Below, one piece after another: positions 8,244 to 17,282 of a stretch of 64,000 nucleotides of DNA; position 1 is the stretch's first letter; every line of letters begins with the position of its first letter. Source of the DNA: Ferrimonas marina (lineage in GTDB: Bacteria; Pseudomonadota; Gammaproteobacteria; Enterobacterales; Shewanellaceae); the NCBI RefSeq assembly GCF_900129905.1, contig NZ_FQXG01000004.1, forward strand, positions 124,001-188,000. Reading direction: 5' to 3'. The position numbers were made by a program, and so were the translations under genes. The notes under the pieces are model-generated. The model had not been told where the DNA came from. It ran no database searches and was given only the letters and a program-made list of their open reading frames with translations.

Positions 8244-9119
8244 CTAATCATCCTGCTGCAGGGTATCAAACACCGCCTCGATCCAGGCCTGGGAGATCGG
8301 CCCCGGGCCGCCCTCCATCAGATAGGCAGCCTGGTACGGCTGCAGTTCACTGCTGTGGGGGTGGCGCAACACCCTGAAGGTCTCCTGGCGCAGGCGAGCG
8401 CGCACCAGCGGTGCCGGCAACCAGGCCCAGCCGATGCCCTGCTCCACCAGGTCACGCAGCTGCTCGAAACTGGACATCGCCACGTGGTCGGCACTCTCCC
8501 GGGGGGCCACCGCCACCCGGTCCGCCTTCCAGTAGGACAACAGCAACTGGGTGCTGCGAAACAGGTCTGCGTCGGTGACCGGTCGCTGCGACGCCAGCGG
8601 GTGATGCGAGGCCACCACCCGCTGCATCCGCACCCGGCCCAGCTCCTCCACCTGTACGCCAAGGTGACGGTTAAGATTCAGGCCGAAGGCCAGATCCACC
8701 GCCCCCTGGGCCACCATCTCCACCAGCTCCTGGGGTGGCGCCAGTACCATGGTAACCCGGGTGTTGGGAGCCTGGGCCTTGAGGCTGGCCATGATCCGGG
8801 CCCACTGGGCCTCAGGCAGGGCGTCATCCCGGGCGATGCGGATCTCCATCTCTTGACCCTGGGACCACTGCCGGGCCCGGGTGGTCAGCTGCTGAGCCAG
8901 CTGCAGCATGCGCTGGCAATCGGGCAACAGGGCACGGCCCGCCTCGGTCAACACCACCCGGTTGCCGCTGCGCTCAAACAGCGACAGACCCAGCTCATCC
9001 TCCAATGAGGAGATCGCCAGGCTGATGCTGGTGCGGCTGCGATCCAGCTGTCGACCCGCCCCCGCCAGTGAGGCGGCCTCCGCGGCCAGGACAAAGGCCT
9101 CCAGTTGCTCCAGTTTCAT
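8244..9119 (-). CDS. LysR-family transcriptional regulator
   Basis: 291 residues. The N-terminal winged helix-turn-helix (MKLEQLEAFVLAAEAASLAG, then RSRTSISLAISSLEDELGLSLFERSG) is typical; a periplasmic-binding-like effector domain follows from about residue 90. It starts 3 bp after the mdtI stop and is almost certainly in the mdtJ-mdtI transcript, so it may regulate that exporter or be made with it. The effector is unknown. Confidence 0.9.
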   Translation of the reverse strand: MKLEQLEAFVLAAEAASLAGAGRQLDRSRTSISLAISSLEDELGLSLFERSGNRVVLTEAGRALLPDCQRMLQLAQQLTTRARQWSQGQEMEIRIARDDALPEAQWARIMASLKAQAPNTRVTMVLAPPQELVEMVAQGAVDLAFGLNLNRHLGVQVEELGRVRMQRVVASHHPLASQRPVTDADLFRSTQLLLSYWKADRVAVAPRESADHVAMSSFEQLRDLVEQGIGWAWLPAPLVRARLRQETFRVLRHPHSSELQPYQAAYLMEGGPGPISQAWIEAVFDTLQQDD

Positions 9120-9122
9120 CGA

Positions 9123-9464
9123 TTAGCCCATCTTCATTACGATAACGGCGAGGATCATCACCACCATGCCGAGCCAGCCCTTCCAGCCCAGCTTATCGCC
9201 ATTGAGGAAGTAGCCCAGGATCGCGGTCCCGGCGATACCCATGGCACCCCAGCTAGCGTAAGCCACGGCCAGTTCCATGTAGGCAATCGAGAAGGAGAGC
9301 AGGGTAAAAGCCCCCCACACCAACAGGACAGCCATCACTGCCATGCCTTTCTTGCGGAAACCATCACTGCGGCTAACGAAGCCATTGGCGGCAATGTCCA
9401 ACAGCGCGGCCAGGATGACGTAACCAAAACCGCCCATCACACCGGCACCCATTAACGAACTCAT
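9123..9464 (-). CDS. mdtI: SMR-family exporter subunit, MdtI-like
   Basis: 113 residues with four hydrophobic helices, the size of small multidrug resistance proteins. The segment VAYASWGAMGIAGTAILGYF matches the SMR signature around the third helix, and DIAANGFVSRSDGFRKKG resembles MdtI. MdtJI pairs in E. coli export spermidine; that substrate is inferred. The start codon overlaps the mdtJ stop by 4 bp, so the two halves of the heterodimer are translationally coupled. Confidence 0.82.
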   Translation of the reverse strand: MSSLMGAGVMGGFGYVILAALLDIAANGFVSRSDGFRKKGMAVMAVLLVWGAFTLLSFSIAYMELAVAYASWGAMGIAGTAILGYFLNGDKLGWKGWLGMVVMILAVIVMKMG

Positions 9465-9802
9465 GCGTGACGCTCCTCTTCATCCCAATGCAGCAGGCCC
9501 ATGCCCACCAGACACAACGCGATACCGGCCCACATCGGCCCGGTCAGCTCCGCATTTAGGAACAACACAGATACGATGGCGATCAACAGTACGCCAAACC
9601 CTTCCCAGAAGGCGAAAGCCACGCCGATGGAGATCTTGCGTGCCGCCAGGGCCAGGAAGTAGTACGACAAGCCCAACAGGGCATACATGGCGCCGTACCC
9701 CACAGCCGGGTGCCAACCCAGCTGCGTCATCAAACTCATCACACTGGTTCCTGACACCTCGGTCACGATCGCCAGTGCCAGGAAGAACCAAGCTGCTCTC
9801 AC
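9461..9802 (-). CDS. mdtJ: SMR-family exporter subunit, MdtJ-like
   Basis: 113 residues, four hydrophobic helices. The helix-1 glutamate in ALAIVTEVSGTSVM is the proton- and substrate-binding Glu of the SMR family, and GVAFAFWEGFGVLLIA is the helix-3 region. It is the first gene of a compact mdtJ-mdtI-lysR unit. The start is GTG with GGAG 6 nt upstream. The C-terminus is charged (WDEEERHA). Confidence 0.82.
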   Translation of the reverse strand: MRAAWFFLALAIVTEVSGTSVMSLMTQLGWHPAVGYGAMYALLGLSYYFLALAARKISIGVAFAFWEGFGVLLIAIVSVLFLNAELTGPMWAGIALCLVGMGLLHWDEEERHA

Positions 9803-9880
9803 TTTTCACTCCAAATCACTCACTGCGTCATTGCAGCGAGGGGAAGTGTAGGGAGAGTCGCCTTTGGGCACGAACCCCTG

Positions 9881-9901
9881 AGCGTTAGCTTTTATAACGC
9901 T
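9881..9901. other. Palindrome upstream of mdtJ
   Basis: AGCGTTA and TAACGCT flank 7 nt, followed by AGTCTTTTT on the plus strand. It lies between the torS stop and the mdtJ promoter, both minus strand, so a plus-strand terminator has no obvious client. It could be a LysR operator. Role uncertain. Confidence 0.35.
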
Positions 9902-9913
9902 AGTCTTTTTAAG

Positions 9914-12664
9914 CTAGGGATTCAAATAGCGCTCTAGCTGTGCGACGCCCAGCTCTAACGCATTGATAAGTTGAGTTTGATAACGCTCAGAGGGAGACTT
10001 CTCCAACTCTGCCGCGATGCCTGCAGCTTTTGTGAGCGCTAAAGCGCCGCACGCTCCCTTGAGTTGATGTGCCAGCGGGATCAGTTCGGGATCCGCCACT
10101 GACAGCCCGCTTAGGCGTTGCTGCAGCGGCGTCAGCGCCGCCGCCATGCGCTGCATTCGAGCTCGGCCCAGTACCGCCAGATCCGCCGCCAGCTGGGCAT
10201 GATCCAGGGTGTCGCCGGTGGGCAGACGCTGGGGTGGACGGCGCCATTGCCGGCCCAGGGCGGCACCCAGCTCAGCCAGGCGCAGGGGTTTGGCGACAAA
10301 GCCATCGAATCCAGCCTGGAGAAAGCCTGCGACCTGGCTGTCAAATACGTGGGCCGACATGGCGATGCAGGGCAGCGGGGTGCCCTGGTGAGACTCATGG
10401 GCCGGCTTGAGCCGACGCTGCAGCTCGGTGCCCTCCATATCCGGCAGTTGGATATCCACCAGCGCCAGGTCAAAGGCCTGCTCGGTAACCGCTGTCAGGG
10501 CTGCTTCGCCGCTGGCAACCCGGCGGTGGCGCTGCCCCAGCTTGTCGAGAAAGCCCTCCAATACCAGGGCATTGGTGTCGTTGTCCTCCACCACCAGGCA
10601 ATGCAGATCCGATGGCAACGCAGGCAGCGCCGCCGATTGGCTGGGCCGGGCGCATGGGGTTAGGGACAGGGTCAGCATGAAACAGCTTCCCTCCCCCGGT
10701 GCGCTTTCCAGGCTAAACTCGGCCGACATCACCTCGGCCAGGCGCTGGCAGATCGCCAGACCCAGCCCGACGCCACCCTGGACCCCGGATTGCAGCCCTG
10801 ACTGCAGTTGGTAAAAAGGTTCGAACACCCGGGCCTGCTGCTCCGGGCTCATTCCCGGTCCGCTGTCGCTGACGTGAAAGCGCAGTTGGTGGGCACCGCC
10901 CTGCTCCGCCAGCTTAACCAGGCCCAGGTCGACCCAGCCCTCGCCGCCGTGCTTAATGGCGTTACTGACCAGGTTGAGCAGGATCTGGCGCAGCTTGCCC
11001 TCATCCCCAAGGTAGGCCGGTGCCAGGCCACTCTCCCGTTGCAGATTCAGGCTCAGACCGGCCCGCTGGGCCTGAGGCTCCAACAGCTGAACCACCCCCT
11101 GCAGCAGCTTGTCCGGTTCGAATGGGCGGGTCTGCAATGGCAGGGTACCGGACTCGATCTTGGTGTAATCGAGCACCTCACTGAGCAGTCCCTGCAGCGC
11201 TTCTCCGCAGTCGCGGATCTGGTCGAGGTATTGGGTTGCAGTGGGATCCAAGGGTTGGTCCGACAGCAGCTCGGCGCTACCGAGGATGCCGTTCATCGGC
11301 GTGCGGATCTCATGGCTGATGGTGGCCAGGAACACGCTCTTGGCTTTGTCCGCCTGCTCGGCCCGGCGCTGGGCCTGGGTGCGCTGGGCTACCTCCTGGG
11401 CCAGCTGCTGATTGGCCTGCTCCAGCTGTTCGGTACGCTGGGCCACGGTGTGCTCCAGCTGCTGTTGATGGCGCTGCAGCGCCTGTTCCGCCTGACGACG
11501 GGCCAGCGCAGTCTGCTTAAAGGCGGTAATGGCGCCGGCCAGCTGAGCCAGCTCGTCATGACCGTGCACCGGCAGGGTGACAGACAGATCGCCGCGGCTC
11601 AGTGCCACCAGAGCCTGGGTGGAGTCCTGCAGACGCAGCGCCACATCCCGGTATACCCAGCGATACACCAGCCAGGCGGCCAGCAACAGCGCCACTATAC
11701 CGATCCCCACCAACACCAGCCGGGCACGTTGCAGTGCTTCGGTGGCGGCCTGATAGGCCAGGGCCGTGGCGCCGTCGCCTTGCTCCAGTCGCGCTGCGAC
11801 CAGATCGTTGAGGCGATCAAACTGGGCCTGGATCAGCCGTCGCTGGTTGCGGATAAGCTGGGACTGAAGCTGGGCCTGGCGCTGCCATTGGAACAGGCGC
11901 TGGCCCTGGTTAAGCTCTTCGACCCGACGCTGGATCCGCCCCGCCCGCTCCGGATCCTGTACCCCGGGCAACAGCAGGGGCAAGTCCGCCACCGCCTGCT
12001 GATAGGCCTGTGCTGCGGCCGAGCCCGCCTCGCCACCGCGCGCCAACAGGGCCAGCAACAGCTGGCCACTGGCTTCCAGCTCCGACATCGACTGCCATTG
12101 AGCCAGGTCCTCGAACAGCAGTGCCGCCAAGGCCGGCTCCAGTCCCGGCCCGGCTCTCAGCGCCAGGGTACGGGCCACCAGGGCAGTCTGAGCATTGGCC
12201 ACCTGGTTGCCCGCCAACCCCGCCAGTGCCACCGCCGCATCCTGCAGTTGTGGCGCCAGCGCCTCGATGGCCTGGCGCTGCTGATTGCGGGCCACCACCA
12301 GCTGCCCCAACTGCGCCAGCGCCAGTGGCAGGGTACGCTGCAGATCCATTGGCATGGGATCGCTGCCCAGCAGCGCCTGCAGGCCGGCGCCCTGTCGGCG
12401 CAACTGCTCGCTCAAGCGCTCGCCGTCCTGAACCCCGTTGGACTCCAGCAGCAGCTGGACGGTGAGATCGATCTGGGTGCGCAGCGCGGCCAGTTGCCGG
12501 GCCTGTTCCCGCACCGGCAGGGCCTGCTCCCGCAAAGCCCGTTCTCCCAGGCTGACCCGTTGCAAGCCCCACCAGCCCACCGCTGCCGCCAGCCCGGACA
12601 GGGCCGCCAGCAGGGCAAAGGCCAGCAGCAACTTGCCGGTGACACTCCGGCCTGGGCGCAGCAT
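9914..12664 (-). CDS. torS: Hybrid sensor histidine kinase TorS
   Basis: 916 residues, close to E. coli TorS (914). An N-terminal membrane helix, a long periplasmic helical sensor (about 40-325), a second membrane helix ([19 protein letters not shown]), HAMP and a coiled coil precede the kinase. The phosphorylated His is about residue 451 in [11 protein letters not shown], with the ATP-binding N box [11 protein letters not shown] and G box [11 protein letters not shown] receiver domain follows with Asp737 in [10 protein letters not shown], then a C-terminal Hpt domain with His866 in AHQLKGACG. It senses trimethylamine oxide or related S/N-oxides through TorT and phosphorylates TorR. AGAGGAG precedes the ATG. 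It is divergent from torT with only 37 bp between. Confidence 0.93.
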   Translation of the reverse strand: MLRPGRSVTGKLLLAFALLAALSGLAAAVGWWGLQRVSLGERALREQALPVREQARQLAALRTQIDLTVQLLLESNGVQDGERLSEQLRRQGAGLQALLGSDPMPMDLQRTLPLALAQLGQLVVARNQQRQAIEALAPQLQDAAVALAGLAGNQVANAQTALVARTLALRAGPGLEPALAALLFEDLAQWQSMSELEASGQLLLALLARGGEAGSAAAQAYQQAVADLPLLLPGVQDPERAGRIQRRVEELNQGQRLFQWQRQAQLQSQLIRNQRRLIQAQFDRLNDLVAARLEQGDGATALAYQAATEALQRARLVLVGIGIVALLLAAWLVYRWVYRDVALRLQDSTQALVALSRGDLSVTLPVHGHDELAQLAGAITAFKQTALARRQAEQALQRHQQQLEHTVAQRTEQLEQANQQLAQEVAQRTQAQRRAEQADKAKSVFLATISHEIRTPMNGILGSAELLSDQPLDPTATQYLDQIRDCGEALQGLLSEVLDYTKIESGTLPLQTRPFEPDKLLQGVVQLLEPQAQRAGLSLNLQRESGLAPAYLGDEGKLRQILLNLVSNAIKHGGEGWVDLGLVKLAEQGGAHQLRFHVSDSGPGMSPEQQARVFEPFYQLQSGLQSGVQGGVGLGLAICQRLAEVMSAEFSLESAPGEGSCFMLTLSLTPCARPSQSAALPALPSDLHCLVVEDNDTNALVLEGFLDKLGQRHRRVASGEAALTAVTEQAFDLALVDIQLPDMEGTELQRRLKPAHESHQGTPLPCIAMSAHVFDSQVAGFLQAGFDGFVAKPLRLAELGAALGRQWRRPPQRLPTGDTLDHAQLAADLAVLGRARMQRMAAALTPLQQRLSGLSVADPELIPLAHQLKGACGALALTKAAGIAAELEKSPSERYQTQLINALELGVAQLERYLNP

Positions 12665-12701
12665 GGGGAAACTCCTCTAAGCTTGGTTTAACCCAGTGTA
12701 G

Positions 12702-13745
12702 GTGTTGGAGTTTGTCTTGCTCTTTCCATCCTGGTTGGGGCTGCTGACCCTGCTTTCGGTGCAGTTGTGGCAGCCGGGCAACCAACAGCCACAACAGGCC
12801 GTGCCCTGGTCGTTGCTGACCTCAGTCCAGGCCCCCTATCAACTGTGCGCATTGTTGCCGCACCTGAAGGATACCTACTGGCTCAGCGTCCATGCCGGCA
12901 TGGTGGAACAGGCCCAGGCCCTGGGGGTGGGGCTGATCACCATGGAGGCGGGGGGCTACGATCACCAGGCAACCCAACTGGCGCAACTGGCCCGCTGCCG
13001 CCAACAGGGCAGCGATGCGGTGCTGCTGGGCAGTGTTCGTTACCGTCTGGCGGAGGAGATCAAGATAGCGGCGCAGCAATTGCCGGTCATCGCGGTGGTG
13101 AACGAGGTGGAGCCAGGCTACCTGGCCGGACTGGTCGGCGCCTCCTGGTACCAGGTGGGGGTGAACCTGGCGCAGGTGATCAACCAAAAACCGGGGCATC
13201 AGACCCTGGTGTTGATGTTTGGCCCCAGCGAGCGCGGTGGCAACCGCTTTATCGAGCAGGGGCTGAGGGACACCCTGAATCCAGAGGCGAAGATCCTGGC
13301 CAAGCTGCATGGCGAGAACAGCCTGGCGGTGCAGCGTCGCTTGCTGCGCCGCTACCTGGCCCAGTCAGAGCCACCGGATTGGTTGCTGTGTGGCGCCCTG
13401 TGTGCCGAGTCCGCGATGTCTGAGCCTCTGCTGGAGGCCCACGGCACCCATATCCTCTCCAGTTACCTCAGCCACAGCACCTACCAGGGGCTGCGCTTTG
13501 ACCGCCTGGCGTTCAGCAACGACGACCAGATGCGCACCCAGGGCCGCCTGGCGGTGGACCTGGCGCTACGAGCACTGCAGGGGGAGAGCCTGCCCGCTGC
13601 CATGGGGCCGCCGCTGAGGGGGCTGACGCCCGGCAACCTCAGTCCAGCACGGCAGCGCCAGGTGGAGCAGCAAAGCCTTTCGCCCCCGGACTTCCAGGCC
13701 CAGTTTCAGCTGGCCCCCAGGGTGACCCCGGCGGCGAACAGGTAG
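12702..13745 (+). CDS. torT: Periplasmic TMAO-binding protein TorT
   Basis: Up to 347 residues; a type-1 periplasmic binding protein that delivers the TMAO signal to TorS. An N-terminal hydrophobic stretch (VLLFPSWLGLLTLLSVQLW) is the export signal, and APYQLCALLPHLKDTYWLSV begins the ligand-binding fold. The start is uncertain: GTG at 12702 directly follows an in-frame stop, while TTG at 12717 has GGAG 6 nt upstream and may be the real one. The 3' end overlaps the convergent torR gene by 40 bp. Confidence 0.85.
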   Translation: MLEFVLLFPSWLGLLTLLSVQLWQPGNQQPQQAVPWSLLTSVQAPYQLCALLPHLKDTYWLSVHAGMVEQAQALGVGLITMEAGGYDHQATQLAQLARCRQQGSDAVLLGSVRYRLAEEIKIAAQQLPVIAVVNEVEPGYLAGLVGASWYQVGVNLAQVINQKPGHQTLVLMFGPSERGGNRFIEQGLRDTLNPEAKILAKLHGENSLAVQRRLLRRYLAQSEPPDWLLCGALCAESAMSEPLLEAHGTHILSSYLSHSTYQGLRFDRLAFSNDDQMRTQGRLAVDLALRALQGESLPAAMGPPLRGLTPGNLSPARQRQVEQQSLSPPDFQAQFQLAPRVTPAANR

Positions 13746-14428
13746 CCTTCGCCGTGCACGGTGACAAACAGCTTGGGCCAATCCTCCTCCCCCTCCATCT
13801 TGCTGCGCAGTCGACGTACCAGTACATCGATGGTGCGGGTGGAGGGAGCATCCACCCGGTGCGATACCAGCCCCAGCAGGCGCTCACGGGGCATCACCTG
13901 TTGCGGATGACTGACGAAGGCCTGCAATAGTTCGAATTCGGCGGTGGTCAGCGGCACCGGGATGCCATCCCGGCTCAATTGCCGGGCCAGGCCATCAAAC
14001 TGCCAGCCGGCGAAACGATAGTGGGGGGTCGCCGGGGTTTGTTGGGCCTGACGCGCTAAATCAATGCGCCACAGCAGGTTCTTTACCCGCACCAGCAGCT
14101 CCCGCATCGGTACCGGTTTGGTGACGTAGTCGTCCGCCCCCATCTCCAGGCCGACGATGCGATCCACCGCCTCGTCGCGACCGGTGACCAGGATGATGCC
14201 GATGGTAGAGTGGCTGCGCAGCTCCCGGGTCAGGGCCAGGCCGTCGCCGTCCGGCAGCGACAAGTCCAGCAGCACCAGGTCATACTCCTGCTGCGCCAGG
14301 CTTTGCTGCATCGCCTTGGCGCAGTCCGCCACGGCTACCGCGTAACCGGCCTGCTCGAAATAGCCCTGATGTCGCAGCCGGGTGGTCTCGTCGTCCTCCA
14401 CCACCAGCAACCGGTGTGCGTCGGTCAT
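13706..14428 (-). CDS. torR: Response regulator TorR (OmpR family)
   Basis: 240 residues. The receiver domain has the acidic pair in VVEDDE, the phosphoryl Asp55 in LVLLDLSLPDGD and Lys in YVTKPVP. The C-terminal winged helix includes LTTAEFELLQAFVSHPQQVM and TIDVLVRRLRSKME. It binds tor boxes when phosphorylated by TorS. The ATG at 14428 is chosen because GAGGAGGA lies about 9 nt upstream; a longer open frame upstream lacks this and does not look like protein. No torCAD operon is in the window; the nearest clear set of tor-box-like sites is upstream of dmsA at 4171-4232. Confidence 0.92.
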   Translation of the reverse strand: MTDAHRLLVVEDDETTRLRHQGYFEQAGYAVAVADCAKAMQQSLAQQEYDLVLLDLSLPDGDGLALTRELRSHSTIGIILVTGRDEAVDRIVGLEMGADDYVTKPVPMRELLVRVKNLLWRIDLARQAQQTPATPHYRFAGWQFDGLARQLSRDGIPVPLTTAEFELLQAFVSHPQQVMPRERLLGLVSHRVDAPSTRTIDVLVRRLRSKMEGEEDWPKLFVTVHGEGYLFAAGVTLGAS

Positions 14429-14622
14429 GCTCGTCCATCCTCCTCTTGCCTGCCGACGAGTATAGGAGACGGCGCTGCCACGGGGCCGGACTGCTGCCGA
14501 GCAAACTGCGATGAACCTCTTGAAATGGCGGGGATTTACCCCTGTAGTGCCGTCGCTTTTGGTGCAGGGCACCGGTTGGGGTATAGTGCTGGATACAGGC
14601 TCAAGCCCCAGGCCAGACCAAC

Positions 14623-15663
14623 TTGAACAAGAATAAACCCACCTCCTTCGACATCGCCCACCGGGCTGGGGTCTCCCAGTCCACGGTTTCCCGCGCCCTG
14701 CGCAACAGCCCCCAGGTCAAGCAGGAAACCATCGAGCTGGTGCACCGCATCGCCAAGGAGCTCAACTACAAGGTGGACAAGGCCGCCAGCAGCCTGCGTT
14801 CGCAAAACAGCGCCACCCTGGCGCTGCTGCTGTTTGAAGACCCCACCTCGGACGATTCGCTGATCAACCCCTTCTTCCATGCGATGCTGGGCAGCATCAC
14901 CCGGGCCTGCGCCAGTCATGGCCAGGACCTGCTGATCTCCTTCCAGCAGCTGTCGGACGACTGGCATGCGGATTATGAAGACAGTCACAAGGCGGATGGC
15001 TTGATCCTGCTGGGCTACGGCGATGCCATCGACTACGAACCCAAGCTCAAGCAGCTGGCAGCCCAGGGCACCCGCTTTGTCCGCTGGGGGCCGCAAACCG
15101 GCTCGGATCTTGGCCTTGTGATCGGCTGTGACAACCACCAGGGCGGCTACGACGCCACTGCCCACCTGCTGAGCCTGGGCCACCGCCGCATCGCCTTTAT
15201 CGGCACCGCCTCTAATCACTATCCCGAGTTCTTCCAGCGCTACCAGGGCTATGTTCAGGCCCAGGTGCAGCATGGCGTGGCCATCGACCCTACCCTGCAA
15301 CAGGACGCCATTACCAACGAGGAGGCGGGCTTTCAGGCCACCCTGGACCTGCTGGATCGGGTCAGCGGCCTGGACGCGATCTTTGCCGCCAGCGATCTGA
15401 TCGCCATCGGTGCCATTCAGGCGCTGAAAAGCCGCGGTTTGAAGGTGCCCAACGACGTGGCGGTGGTGGGTTTTGATGACATCCAGATCGCCCGCTACAG
15501 CTCGCCGCCACTGACCACAGTACGTCAGGACACCGGTCTGGCGGGCAAGGTATTGGTGGAGACCCTGCTGAGCCTGATCAAGGGCGACGAGGTGGCCGCT
15601 CCCACCATCCCGACCCAATTGATTATTCGTCGCAGCTGCCACACGCCGGACGACGGGCAGTAA
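14623..15663 (+). CDS. malR: LacI-family regulator, probable MalR of the maltodextrin locus
   Basis: 346 residues. The N-terminal LacI helix-turn-helix (SFDIAHRAGVSQSTVSRALR) and hinge (KAASSLRS) are clear, followed by a periplasmic-binding-like sugar domain ending VVGFDDIQIARYSSPPLTTV. The start is TTG; the first in-frame stop upstream leaves no ATG or GTG option. It is the only LacI-family gene in the window, and six LacI-type palindromes (TGCATACGTATGCA class) control the maltodextrin genes from 20642 to 41684, so it is the likely binder. That pairing is inference, and I see no copy of the operator upstream of this gene. It is convergent with the channel gene, 3 bp apart. Confidence 0.8.
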   Translation: MNKNKPTSFDIAHRAGVSQSTVSRALRNSPQVKQETIELVHRIAKELNYKVDKAASSLRSQNSATLALLLFEDPTSDDSLINPFFHAMLGSITRACASHGQDLLISFQQLSDDWHADYEDSHKADGLILLGYGDAIDYEPKLKQLAAQGTRFVRWGPQTGSDLGLVIGCDNHQGGYDATAHLLSLGHRRIAFIGTASNHYPEFFQRYQGYVQAQVQHGVAIDPTLQQDAITNEEAGFQATLDLLDRVSGLDAIFAASDLIAIGAIQALKSRGLKVPNDVAVVGFDDIQIARYSSPPLTTVRQDTGLAGKVLVETLLSLIKGDEVAAPTIPTQLIIRRSCHTPDDGQ

Positions 15664-15666
15664 CCC

Positions 15667-16755
15667 TCAGGGGCCGAAGGCCTCCTTCAGCGTCTGGCGC
15701 CACTCCGGCGTCTGACGAACCTCCAGCAGCGCCTGATTGAGTGCCTCCCGATGGGGGCTGTCGTTGGGCATCACCAGGCCATAGTTCTGTCGCGAGAAGC
15801 GGTAGGGCAACACCTCCAGCCCCTGCAAGGTGCCCTCCGCCTGAGCCTGGCGGATGGTGTAGCGCAGCACCGCATCGTCGGCCACTACCGCATCCAGGCT
15901 GCCCTGCGACAGCGCCTGCATCATGCCATCCAGATCCTCAAAGGTCTGGTGGGCGATGCGCTTGTCGCTGAGGTAGGTGGCGGCGGTGCTGTCGAGCTTG
16001 GCCCCCACCCGCTTGCCCGCCAGATCACTAGGGCCGGAGATGTCCGAGCTGAGCACCCCCAGGGTGAAGGTACTGGCCAGTACCGCGGTGATACTGGCGA
16101 TAAAAAAGGTGGTGAATATCGCCAGCATCACCGTCAGGATCCGACCGGTCAGGGTCTGGAATTCGTAGTAGTTGAACGGCCCCTTGGTGATGAACAGCAG
16201 CCCCAGCAAAAAGCCCTCCACCAGCCGTCCGGCGCGGGTTTTCATCGAGTAGAGCTTGTCGTTCTGGCGATGCTCCAGGTAGTAGAAGATGGAGCCGACG
16301 ATCCCCGCCGCCAGGAAGGCGATGCCCAGCACCTTCCACAGCTTGGGGTTGGTTAACACATTGAGGATTACCCCCCCCAGGCCCTGGGGGTTCACGGCGA
16401 TGGCCAGGTGGGTCTCGTAGAAGGAGTGGGAGAAATCCAGCACCGCCTCCCGTTCCGGGGTGATGGAGATGCAGGACACGCCCAGGGCCAGCTGTCCCTG
16501 GGCCACCTGGTCCAGCAGGTCTTCCAGTTCGTGATTGCTCACCTCGTAACTGAGCCCCATCTTCTCTGCAATCTTGCTCCACAGGGTCAGGCTCAAGCCG
16601 GTGTAGGTCTTGTCGTCGTTCTCAATCACAAAGGGCGGGCAGTTGTAGCTGCCCACCGGCACCGTTTGCGCTTGCGCGGGAACCCCAAGGACCAGCCCGA
16701 ACCACACCAGTACCCCCGCCAGGATTGCCGCCTTGCGGCTGCCTTGTTTGCCCAT
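15667..16755 (-). CDS. Bacterial ionotropic glutamate receptor-like channel
   Basis: 362 residues. A Sec signal (1-30, ending AQAQ) is followed by ligand-binding lobe S1 (31-135), a membrane helix (140-160), a re-entrant pore segment (about 180-200), a membrane helix (204-230) and lobe S2 (238-362). This S1-M1-P-M3-S2 order is that of bacterial GluR0-type channels, not of soluble binding proteins. S1 has ITPEREAVLDFS, whose Arg102 matches the residue that binds the ligand alpha-carboxylate. S2 has DAVVADDAVL, carrying the expected ligand acidic residue. The M3 end SITAVLASTFT resembles the eukaryotic SYTANLAAF gate motif. The pore lacks a GluR0-like TVGYG filter, so ion selectivity is unknown. 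The ATG at 16755 has GAGGG just upstream and starts a proper signal peptide. Confidence 0.82.
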   Translation of the reverse strand: MGKQGSRKAAILAGVLVWFGLVLGVPAQAQTVPVGSYNCPPFVIENDDKTYTGLSLTLWSKIAEKMGLSYEVSNHELEDLLDQVAQGQLALGVSCISITPEREAVLDFSHSFYETHLAIAVNPQGLGGVILNVLTNPKLWKVLGIAFLAAGIVGSIFYYLEHRQNDKLYSMKTRAGRLVEGFLLGLLFITKGPFNYYEFQTLTGRILTVMLAIFTTFFIASITAVLASTFTLGVLSSDISGPSDLAGKRVGAKLDSTAATYLSDKRIAHQTFEDLDGMMQALSQGSLDAVVADDAVLRYTIRQAQAEGTLQGLEVLPYRFSRQNYGLVMPNDSPHREALNQALLEVRQTPEWRQTLKEAFGP

Positions 16756-16899
16756 CCCACCCTCGCTTGCTATGCCCGACACCGCAACGAAAGCCCAAAG
16801 TATATGCCGGGAATCAGACCGCTGCGGCGCCAGTGAGTGCCCAGTAATCAGCAAGCCCAGGCGGACAGCGAGCCAGCCGGGCAAAAAAACGGCCTGTCC

Positions 16900-17225
16900 T
16901 AGTTAGGTGTTGAACTCACCCTACTCACTTAATCCAACAGAACTGTGTGACCCGCCAGCCCTTCGCCGACTTGGAGTCGCCCGAACGAAGTGGCCAAAGA
17001 CCAGACTGAAGGCCAGGACGGCCTGAGTGGCTTGCGGAGACAGGGATGTCGACTCAAGCCAGAGCCGCAGACTTTGGTTACGAAAGAGAGGGTTAGCGAC
17101 GACTGGAGGCAAACGGGGGTTCCAAGGGGGCGGAACGCCCCTTTGGTTGCTGCCGGCAACCCGGCAAAGCTATTAGGAGAGAATGATATTGAAAATCATC
17201 AGGTTAACAGGAGGAACAGTTAAAT
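16900..17225 (+). ncRNA. Multi-hairpin noncoding element, possible structured RNA or dispersed repeat
   Basis: No convincing protein in any frame, but many complementary segments in order. CCAAAG (16994) pairs with CTTTGG (17072). Inside it are GGCC/GGCC (17011/17020) and TGGCTTG/CAAGCCA (17028/17055), with GACA/TGTC nested around GGGA. Next is an 11-bp stem 17122-17132/17136-17146 with one G-U pair, then TGCCGG/CCGGCA (17151/17161). It ends with AGGAGAG and ATGATATTGAAAATCATCAG, then AACAGGAGGAACAG. It may be one copy of a dispersed repeat or the relic of a mobile element; strand and function are not known. Confidence 0.4.
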
Positions 17226-17236
17226 CGGACAGAGCA

Positions 17237-17264
17237 AAAAAACGCCGCCCCAATGGGCGGCGTT
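17237..17264 (-). terminator. Intrinsic terminator of the 17283 amylase gene
   Basis: AACGCCGCCC/GGGCGGCGTT, a 10-bp stem with a 4-nt loop, followed on the minus strand by a run of seven T. Confidence 0.92.
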
Positions 17265-17282
17265 GCGAAGCCTGACAGACCG

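Noticed and set aside
10808-12691. Long plus-strand open frame opposite torS
   Set aside because: Gln/Leu/Gly-rich shadow of a well-supported kinase gene; no ribosome-binding site.
14508-14519. Tor-box-like word upstream of torR (minus strand GGTTCATCG)
   Set aside because: Only about 6 of 10 bases match and there is no repeat array, unlike the sites before dmsA.
16911-16927. Possible integron attC core GTTAGGT near 16901
   Set aside because: Only one 7-bp core-like word; no matching RYYYAAC partner or cassette structure.
16990-17223. 77-codon open frame within the hairpin-rich element
   Set aside because: The text is better explained by base-paired segments; no ribosome-binding site and no recognised domain. 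A repeat-derived hypothetical protein cannot be fully ruled out.
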